Positions 55,532-64,000 of a stretch of 64,000 bases of DNA are shown here, piece by piece (the stretch's first letter is position 1; every line of letters starts with the position of its first letter). Where the stretch lies: contig NC_073745.1 of assembly GCF_029784135.1 (NCBI RefSeq), forward strand, positions 50,460,285-50,524,284, in the 5' to 3' direction. Under the pieces are notes generated by a model. That model did not search any database, was not told the origin of the DNA, and saw nothing but the letters and a program-made list of their open reading frames with translations. This stretch comes from Toxorhynchites rutilus septentrionalis (taxonomy: Eukaryota; Arthropoda; Insecta; Diptera; Culicidae). Made by a program: the position numbers and the translations under genes.

Positions 55532-58500
55532 GTACGATATTTTACGCAAATAGTATTTTTAGCACACAAATCGACGTGTTTAGGACTATGAAACGGTCTA
55601 GGACTTTGATTCGGAACGAACACGAATCATCATGATCTTGTTTCCTCAATTAAAAATTTGTGACATCTGCACGAGGAAGCTGCAAACTGACTAGTTATTC
55701 ATTGGGTTCACCAATAATTTATGTGTTATTGAAATCAACCCATAAGAGCTAAGACTCTTAGCTTAGGATAGGGAAGATAATGCCGGCAGTTTGCATCAGC
55801 GATCATTGAATTCACGTTCGGATAAATAATCATAAAATATAGTCCATACGTTATCAATATTATTTATCAACGATTTATCAACGTACCTTAGATATTTTGT
55901 TCCAATATGAAAAAAATAACTCCACTGTGACAAGAAAATTCAGAAATTGAATTCTATTTCGATTTTCGAAAGGATTTGTCACTTCCGTCGCTTTCCGTAT
56001 CATTTGGTTTCCCCCACAAAGACGCAGATTTGTATTCTGATTTTTGTCGCCCACTGCTTTCTTCCGGAATTCGATTTAGGCTCCTTTCACGACCCCCTCC
56101 CCTACTCGGACTCTCATCAAAGGGGGAGAGGGAGGGGGGATTGAGAAAGTGCTGGTTCAATCACCGAACCGAGATGATGGGCACAAATGGTAACTGCCGT
56201 CGGCCGTTCTTTTTTTTCCACATGTTTCTTCGCTGGTTGAATATTGATTTCTCGCCTCGTCAAAGAAACATTTTTAAACTCTTCTCGGCTTCTCGGACTC
56301 CACAGCGAAAAAAGGTCAAGTCTTAAAGCAATAAAATAGGGAAACAAAGAGGGCACCTCGCGCACTTCCCCCACCGATGTTTTCCCCCCCCAAAAGCTCA
56401 GTTGTGTTTTGCGTATGTGCGTGTGCGGTGGCACACGTACCACTGGCCTCCCAAAAACCAATATCGGAACCTTTTTGTTAAATTGGGAGGAAAAACATAC
56501 TTTTATTTGTTTTCGTTTCCATTTTTCGGCGCGGTGTGGAGGGGGGGGGGAGAGGAAGCGTCTCGGGGAAGATTGGATTGTTTATGTGTGTGGGTATATG
56601 GCGCTCAAGATAGCACGTGGTTTCCTCGATGCGACGCCTCGATGTCCTGCTGTAAACGATTGTATTGACAGTTGCGTTTCCGAACTTCCGGATGATCACA
56701 ATGTGCGTAAAGGCTAATTTAACAAAGGAGATAAATCTTTGCCGAAAACTTTTTACATTTGCTCCCCTTCTTCGCAAATTGGTGGCGTTGTTCGGAACGC
56801 GTTACGGATGGCATTATCGATAGTTACAACCAGATAATGGTTATTATTGTTTCGTATTCCAAGGAGTTGCGAGAAATTGCTTTCGTCTAGTCATCGTGCG
56901 AAAGATTTAGGACATTTCTGCGCACTCGTGCTGCTTTGAAAAAGACATAAATAATAACCACAGCGTAAACTTCCCCACAAGTCAAAACAAGCCGAAGAGA
57001 ATTAAATGAAATTACATTTATTTCATCGTCCTACTTGTCGTTAGCTTTCAACTCGGGTGGAGGGGTCCTCGAATCATAGTCGTAGGGGAGCTTGTTATGG
57101 GAGAAAGTGGCCAGACAAAGTATTCTTCAAAATGATAACGCCAGCTGTTGAAGCTTGTTCAGTGAATGCAAGAATTTGCATCATTGACACACCCCTCGTT
57201 TGCAGTGTGTTACGCTTGTACCATCGCAGTGTCTTACAAGACGCTTTTTGTCGGGTGGGAAACACCGAGCAGCATCTTGTGCTCAATACCCAACCCGGGT
57301 GGAAACGGTAACGACTGTTATCGTTCCGTTGTACCTTGCGTTCTTTGCCTTTCCGTACTTTCCCTGCCGGCTTAAGCCCAAGTCAACCGAAGGAATCGAA
57401 GGTCGTTGCTGCCGTTTTTGTCCTCCGTTTCTGTTCAATGAACGGAAAGCGTTGGAGCAGGAACGGGAGCCACCCACCTTCCACCAAGGCAACCAAATGG
57501 TTAAAAATGGTTAGAAATCATGAAATCATAAAGCAAATCGTCTTATAGGACCATTTGTGCTGTTTCAATGCCTTTCACGTTCCGGTTTCTCATCGCTTTC
57601 CTCCTGTCGAATTAGGGTAGGGCTCATGGCAAAAATCTGTTTAATCCTGGCAACATGTTACAGAACCGCCCTGAGTGGCATTTTTCGATGCGTAACAACC
57701 AACAGACGGGGGAAAAGAAAAACACTGCGTACTCCTTGGTGTCCATAGCAACATACAGAGCAGCCCGGCAGCCGGGGCGGCAAGATTCGAAGACACGGGA
57801 TTGACTTCTTCGGGGAACCCCGCTCTCGACAAATTTATTTTGTGTTGTCATGCATCGGCTGTCTCTTGTTGTGTTTCTCTTGTTTTTCCTTACACCACCC
57901 CATATCAAGTAACAAATATATTTTCGTATTGGTCCCGCTTGTGTTTGTGTGTTCGTGTGGAGGCTGGCGATTTCTCGAAAGTGTCCTTTTCCGATTAATG
58001 GAGTGCGAAATAGCCATTTCTTTCGACCTTTTGTTTGGGGACCAAGTGCTACTGGCAGAATCTTTCGTGACCTGAATCGGGAAAAAGAGTCTTCCCACTA
58101 CTTCGACACACGGGGGCGGCGGTTTTTGTTTGATTTTTGTCCGCCTGCATCATGGCAGGCAATAAATGAGGACATCTACAAGATTGAGCGCCACGCATCG
58201 ATACGAATTAATTAGCAGCGATCAAACACTCGCGTAAATCGGAAGCAAAAAATTCGAACGCAACAAATGGGCTCCCCTCGGTATGACAATTTTTTGCTTG
58301 CTGCATCCAATGCACGCTTGCATTTGCATCCACCCGCCATTTCGGGATCCGTCATCGTGTGCTGCATTTTCCCCGACTGATCTCCCAGACACAATGGAGA
58401 AGATTTTCCCCCTTTTTTGGCCGTTATTGTTGTTGTTGTTGTTCGAATCTGAACATCATATGATTTTCCGGCCTTCGGATGCATTCGCTTGTATTGGTAC

Positions 58501-59745
58501 AGAGCTGACTGATCTGACTGTATGGTGGAGTGCGACTGTGGTGATGCTCTAGACACGCACTCTTCTGGGAGTTCTCATCCCCTCGGCATCCCCTGGGAGT
58601 CGGGGATGTGCGTCGTCGTCGTTGTCCTCGTCGTGGTGGTTCTTGTAGCTGATGCTTGCCGTCGCCATCGTCGCTACTGGTTCCGTCGGGGTTCTGTTGT
58701 TGAACGGTTGAGGGGTTTTCTTTGTCAGAAGTGGTTCTTTTTCTTCTCGCGCCAGCTTCGGGCCGGTAGGTGAGTAGGACGAAAGAACGTGTGGTAAGGT
58801 GGGTGGGGGTTATTGTAGGAGATTATTGCTGTCGTTGTTAAGTGTTACACGCTTGTTCTCAACCCTTACACCATCAACGGCAGTGGTTGGGGGAACGGCA
58901 GATCCAAAAGGTTTAGCATTTTTGGGTGATGGTGGTGGTGGATGGCAGGAAATCAGAAATGGAAATAAATGTATCCTACTTGATACGTGTTCGACATTCG
59001 GAAAATGGTGGATGCAGATTTTGATGGCGCTCGGCTGCACATGGCTTCTGTAGGACTATTGGGGTGAATATGTTGTCTCCCATTGCTGAGTCGTTAGAAA
59101 ATTTAGGGTTAGGTTGAAGTGTTTTTTTGTTTAGGGAAATGGCCAAGATTGTAGTCATTCAGTGGATTGTATATCTAATCAATGCTGTTTGTTATTACCA
59201 TCGTAAAAATTGACATGTGTTTGAATTTCTTCTGATTTACTTTTAGGACTGAAATTGCACACACAAACGAATTGTTTTATCCGAGTAGTCGTGTACTATC
59301 AGGCGTGCAAATAGAAACTCGCTGTGTTCATAAGGCTAGCAGTAAATTCCAATCGAAAAGGTCCCATCAAAAACGTCACAATGTGAAGTTTGGTACTTGT
59401 AAACAATTCACCATCATTACGACTGAGAGCTTTTATCGGTGTTAGTTATATTTTGTGCGAGTAAATGTAAACATTCGAGCCAACAAAGCGTAGCAAGAAA
59501 TATAGCCTTCCGTGTTAATTTCGAAGAAATCTGCGGCTAAAACGCGTCGAATTGTATTGCTACCTACACTGATAGCAAAAAAAAAGTGCCAAACTCATAA
59601 CTTTTTTAATTTCTTCAATTCACTTGATTCAAATGAAAGTGAACACACTGTTGGTTTTTTATATTTCATTTTTACATTCTATTCTATCATTCTATCTATC
59701 ATTTCATTTATGGAATATTATAAAACAGTTTAGCTTGAAGAAAAA
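55532..59745. other. Mobile-element-poor, GC-richer island in the knot intron
   Basis: No transposase, SINE or terminal repeats found. It contains a G-run (56530-56541), CT- and GTTGTT-type simple repeats (58428-58442) and many overlapping frames on both strands with no domain. None has consistent splice signals plus a known family, so no gene is called. Candidate regulatory region of knot, by inference. Confidence 0.45.
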
Positions 59746-59749
59746 AAAC

Positions 59750-60637
59750 AATTTGTATTGAAAAAAAAGTGCCAGAAAAAGGTGCCCACTTCATTCTGAT
59801 TCTAAAAAAGATGTATTAAAATAAAATTAAGGTCAACATAATTTTGTCAACCTTGACATCAAGAAGAGGTCTCAGAATCTCAATGAAGCTGTAGTCCGGG
59901 GTTCGTGGAGACAACTAATGCGGTTTAATCCGACAAGACCGAAAGAAAGACTTGGTCTTCTAGGCAGTATGCTTTGGGACATTGTTCTATTGGAAAACAA
60001 ACTTTCCTGAAAGGCACGCTCATTAGCAATTTGAAGTTATTTGGCTTTATTTTACTTGCTGATAGACGGGAACACTCGGGATACTTTGCCATTCAACCAG
60101 GGTTGCCATATTTCATTTTGTAATATTTTTTTTGAAAAAATCTGTGTATCTGAATTTTTAGTAAAAAAAAATCTCTAAAAACAATCTGTATCGAACAATT
60201 AAGAGAAGAAAATGAAAACAAATGCTGATGAATGTTATTAAAAAGCGTCTTACAAACGACCTTAGCGATGTATACAAAAAATTCTCAACACGCCTTTTGA
60301 CATCCAACAGCTGAGACCACGTTATATTTGAATCACTCAATTTAACCTCATAAGATTCGCCTTGAGTAGCCTGAACTCGTTATCCAAGCCTTGTATATTA
60401 CCTGCTTGAACGAGTTTGGTAGCTTGACGAAATTTTGAGGGTTTATCAAGACCGCAGTTTTGAAATCTGTTCCATTTTTTTAAATGATACCAATGCGATC
60501 GCGTGTATAAATGCACCAGGTCAAAATGTCAAAACACAAACAGTCGAGGGGTCTTCCGATGAAAACTTATCGAAAACATATCGATTTCCGAAGTGGGTAC
60601 TTTTTTGTCACTTTTTTATTTTTCAATATATTTTTTT
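59750..60637. mobile_element. Tc1-like fossil with a hAT-like end inside
   Basis: The left end TTGTATTGAAAAAAAAGTGC and the right end, inverted (ATATTGAAAAATAAAAAAGT), share the pattern seen at 25760. The interior (59880-60050) resembles Tc1 sequence only vaguely. CAGGGTTGCCATATTTCATT at 60099 looks like a hAT terminus, as at 30334. Confidence 0.5.
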
Positions 60638-62555
60638 GACGTAGAACTACGTCTTTCATTAAGGGTGCCAAATCAGAAAACAGGTCACTTTTGTATGAAA
60701 TAAAGTTAACGTTGATAACTATTTTTGCAGCGAACGAATTTTAGCGATTTAAATACTAAACGAATCGGAAATTCCCTAAGATTTGTTTAATATGCTATAC
60801 ATTAGAATCCCCTGGTTTGTAAATGGTTAAAATTCATGAAAACTTTAGGTGTTTCCATTTTTCCATACATTTGTTCTGTCCATTTGTGTACTTTCCCGAA
60901 CAGAGCTGTCAATAACGAGCAACTTATCGACGACCAACGAAGGGGAAATCGTAGGATTTGAAGTCGCCGTGAACAAAGGAAAAGTTGAAGAATGAAGGGG
61001 AATATTTGCCTTGAGTATAAACAGTGGATCTCGCTGAGGCAAACTTTCATTCGCTGCGCTTCGATCTAAGATTGGACCCCACCAGTGGTAATCCAACTTG
61101 GATATCGTCGTTTGCTTTTTCTGTTCGTTATTCGTTATTCGTATCGTGTGTTTCTTCCCGCGTCATAAATTGGACGCTTCGCGTAGTGTTTGATGAGCAA
61201 GATGAGGGAGACAGGTTCTGGCCCTGCAAAAAACAAAACGAACGCATTGCCAGGGGCAATGAAATTTCGAGGCAAGCGTCATCTAATGACGCACGCGATG
61301 TTGGTGCAGTGAAAAGCGCTCGCGATGAACCAAGCCTTCGCGAGTGTGACACCGCATCGAACAACAGTGAAGTAGGCGATTTCGGCGAGTCGGTCGAAAA
61401 TGTGAACGCCGTTACCCAGGCAGCAACCAAAATCAAGTTTCCCCTGCTGGTGGTGAAGAGGCTGTCGCTCTTGACAAACTCATCAGCGAATTCGCATCGA
61501 TGGGTGTTACAGCAGAGTACAAGCTGTGTGGCATAATTCAGTCTTTTTCCAAGCAGTTAACGTTGTTTGTTCTCCGTCAAGAATGCATCAATGCATTAAA
61601 CTGACGTTAAGGTTGAGCTCCAAAAAATATTTGGGGAATACCAAGCATCTTGAATGTCTTACTGGAATGTTATAAGTTATTTAGGTTCGCGTGCCAGTCA
61701 CAAAACTGCCTTCAACTAGGATTGCATTTGCGCTAATATTGATCATAATGAAGAATTGCTACTGTTTTTGAGGTTATTGATATTAACAAAAAAAAGTTTA
61801 TTTCGCTTGTTTAGCCACCACGAAAGTAAATGTCGTTCTGGAATTTTGTATGTGATTAGGTTTCGCTTGCCAGTAGCAAAACTTTCTCCACTAAGGGTGA
61901 CAGCTGCACTTCTCCCGAGCATGAGAAAGTAATGCAACTTTTTTTGGGGCCAGTATTATTAACAGAAGCGTTTCTTTTGAGAATAGCGCAAAATGATGAG
62001 AAGTGTTCATATTCCTAGTAGTTTCAAGCCACCAATGTATGGCTGTGTATGCATGCTATGGCGAACGCTTGTTTTGCGCTTTGTTTACGTTGTACGAACA
62101 ATGCTTAGAGGTGCGATTGCTTTGAGGCAATACTAAATAACATGTAGCATGATATATGATACTTGCAAGTGTTGCCATTGTTGTTGTTTCCATGCGGTGC
62201 CAAAGATATATTGATGTAGTTATGAGATGTGGAATAATGGTGCTGGTGTAACATGTATATAATCGACTGTAGCCGAGTCTATGTCAGTTGCGAAAAAGGC
62301 CACCGGAATAGCGTTCGAGGTAAATTTTCAATGCATTGACATGAAATAAATTGCGACATACGATCAGCTAGTGTATTGTTTTGCGAGGGCAAGAATGAAT
62401 CATTAACCAATTATCGTCAACTAATTTTACAATGAAAAAACAATTTCAAAGATTAATCTACTAAGCAGTTGTTTCGAAAATTTCACGGCATTATAGAATA
62501 ATATCCGAAGGTATAAACAAGCGACTTATATAAAATAACAGTGTAGTTCTACGTC
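60638..62555 (+). mobile_element. GACGTAG-ended repeat, copy C (1.9 kb)
   Basis: Begins GACGTAGAACTACGTC and ends GTAGTTCTACGTC, followed by AACAATGCGGTTGT as in copy B. Inside, a TATAAACAGTGGATCTCG at about 61015 resembles a TATA-type promoter, and a 170-codon plus frame (61024-61536) follows with no recognised domain. In another frame near 61470 the sequence reads DKLISEFASMGVTAEYKLCG. Its status as a gene is unclear. Confidence 0.5.
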
Positions 62556-62746
62556 AACAATGCGGTTGTATCTTGGACACAACCTTCTATAATTTTTTTT
62601 TGTTTCTCGAAGTAGCATGCCAGTGTTCCATAAGTGAAACTTAAAACAAATGTGAAAAATGAGATATCAAACACAAATCACAGTGTAAACACAGTTAAGT
62701 TTGAACCGAATAAATAAAAAAAAAGAGGTGGGTACTTTTTGCATAT
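62556..62746. other. Spacer between repeat copy C and a mariner fossil
   Basis: AT-rich; contains GGTGGGTACTTTTTGC, similar to the Tc1-like end at 60595. Confidence 0.4.
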
Positions 62747-63480
62747 CAGTGTATGGTTAGACCACAAAGAACGTGTCGCGATTGGTTTCAACGTTGCAGA
62801 AGTGAAGATTCCAGTTGCGCACACAAGGAGTATACTGTAAAGGATAAAACGTTTGAAGACGCAAAATTGGATGCACTTCTTTATGAGTATAGAAGTCTAG
62901 CGCAATAGGAACGAACTGAATCTATGGGCGTAAACTAGACAAATCAAGATAGGCGAATGAACCCCAAGGTTAAAAAGGCCTCTTGAAGTCAAAAAGAAGA
63001 AGAAGAAGACACATAATTTTGTAACGTTTGCGAACTTTTTGAATGATTTACAAGTACGGGAACTCGGTTTCATTTCTAAGAGCATTTTATTGCATGCGAA
63101 CAGCTGTTCAATCATCAAAAAGAAAAGGAGTTTTGCGTCGGATTGCTACTGTGAATAAAAAACAATTTGTTACGCTGATCTATAGCCATAATAAAGGCAA
63201 GGTTTTCCCGGTCATTAACCAACATCGACGGCTAAGCCGCACATCCATGGTTCGAAGCAACCCCACCCACCGTATACTCTAGATATTGCCCTTTCTGACG
63301 TTCTGATTTGTTTGGTCGATGATCGATGGCCCGATTGAAGTCTCTTACGAAGAGACCGAAAATTGCGCAGTATCATGAGCCGCTTTGAAAGATCAACTGT
63401 ATGCTGCCAGAAAGATGAAAAAGTTGTGACTAGTGACGTAAATAGTGGCAATAGAACTTTTTTGACAATGAAATATTTAG
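62747..63480 (+). pseudogene. mariner transposase fossil, heavily decayed
   Basis: Across frames: RDWFQRCRSEDSS-like start, FEDAKLDALLYE, ERTESMGVN, KRKGVLRRIATVNKKQFVTL (normally KGFLHRIVTGDEKW), SMVRSNP, then SYEETENC and KDQLYAARKM. The order agrees with mariner from the HTH linker to the C-terminus. All catalytic boxes are mutated. An (AAG)n tract at about 62994-63008 interrupts it. Confidence 0.6.
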
Positions 63481-64000
63481 TGTTGACTTTAATTTGATTT
63501 CAAATTCGTCCGGACTTCAAATTTTAACCCTGTCAAACGAAGAGCTTGATATCGGTCTGTTTTACTAGGCTGATTGAGAAGCTAGCGAGGTGGAGATGAA
63601 ACTGGTTTACGATTCAAAAAACGACTTTAGTCTTCAGTATACTCTATATTAAACATATTATATCATAAAATGCAAATACAATGATTAGGTCGAAATCGTA
63701 GCTGTGACAGGTGTCCTGATTTTCAACTCCGACCAAATGGTATCCCTAGATAGAATGAGACACTTATAACAATCATAGTACTGAATGGTTTATGTACAAT
63801 CTTGTTTTCCACGTTTGAAGTAAGGCAGAACATTAAAGTCCTTACTACATCACATTTATCCCAATCGGTTCCTGCATTGCTCGGAATCATCACACACGAG
63901 TGCAATAATCTACTTCATTGATCGGATTGTATTTATTATACCTCAAACGATTTTTTTCATTCTTCGCAATAACTTGCACATATTGAAACGCGATGTTTTC
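63481..64000. other. Window end, no feature seen
   Basis: AT-rich; no ORF with a domain, no terminal repeats. Confidence 0.5.

Noticed and set aside
61024..61536. 170-codon frame as a cellular gene
   Set aside because: It lies inside a GACGTAG-ended dispersed repeat, has no recognised domain, and other frames are equally long in parts.

Overview
This is insect DNA, almost certainly from a culicine mosquito. It is AT-rich, its genes have introns, and it is crowded with mosquito-type mobile elements: ITmD37E, mariner, Tc1-like and pogo-like elements, hAT remnants, tRNA-derived SINEs, and MITEs with TA, TTA or TTAA target duplications. No bacterial-style features are present. The species cannot be fixed from the sequence alone.

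Only two cellular genes are clear. At the left edge (1-906, plus) is the 3' end of a ZAD-type C2H2 zinc-finger gene. From about 20.3 to 33.05 kb, on the minus strand, lie the last seven or eight coding exons of a COE/EBF transcription factor, the orthologue of Drosophila knot/collier. They encode the end of the DNA-binding domain, the IPT/TIG domain, the helix-loop-helix and the C-terminal tail. Every exon junction keeps phase. Two alternative last exons of the same phase and size (20574-20689 and 20357-20472) predict two C-termini. The N-terminal exons were not found, so 33-64 kb reads as one very long upstream intron.

Layout. 0.9-2.3 kb: zinc-finger gene 3' flank. 3.5-6.9 kb: a large palindrome whose arms each carry a decayed, intron-retaining copy of EMC3 (ER membrane complex subunit 3). 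7.1-9.9 kb: two divergent copies of a GACGTAG-ended repeat, one with a histone H2A fragment, and a Myb/SANT-like exon between them. 10.3-11.6 kb: mariner with a broken transposase. 12.0-15.9 kb: hAT-like non-autonomous element joined to a 5'-truncated LINE. 16-16.6 kb: THAP-domain pseudogene. 17-19 kb: MITEs and a transposase scrap. 20.3-33 kb: knot exons, with introns holding an ITmD37E element, fossils, a TA MITE and a 3.2-kb composite Tc1-like element.

The remaining intron (33-64 kb) has transposase fossils, five SINE copies of two families with target duplications (two of them inside an ATCGAT minisatellite), long-TIR MITEs, a second ITmD37E copy and degenerate Tc1 and mariner copies. Between these are mobile-element-poor, relatively GC-rich islands at roughly 36.1-37.2, 46.1-49.3 and 55.6-59.5 kb. 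They look like retained single-copy DNA and are candidate knot regulatory regions. Nothing here demands a new biological system. The most unusual items are the EMC3 palindrome, the histone-bearing repeat, the two knot tails and the nested satellite/SINE block.
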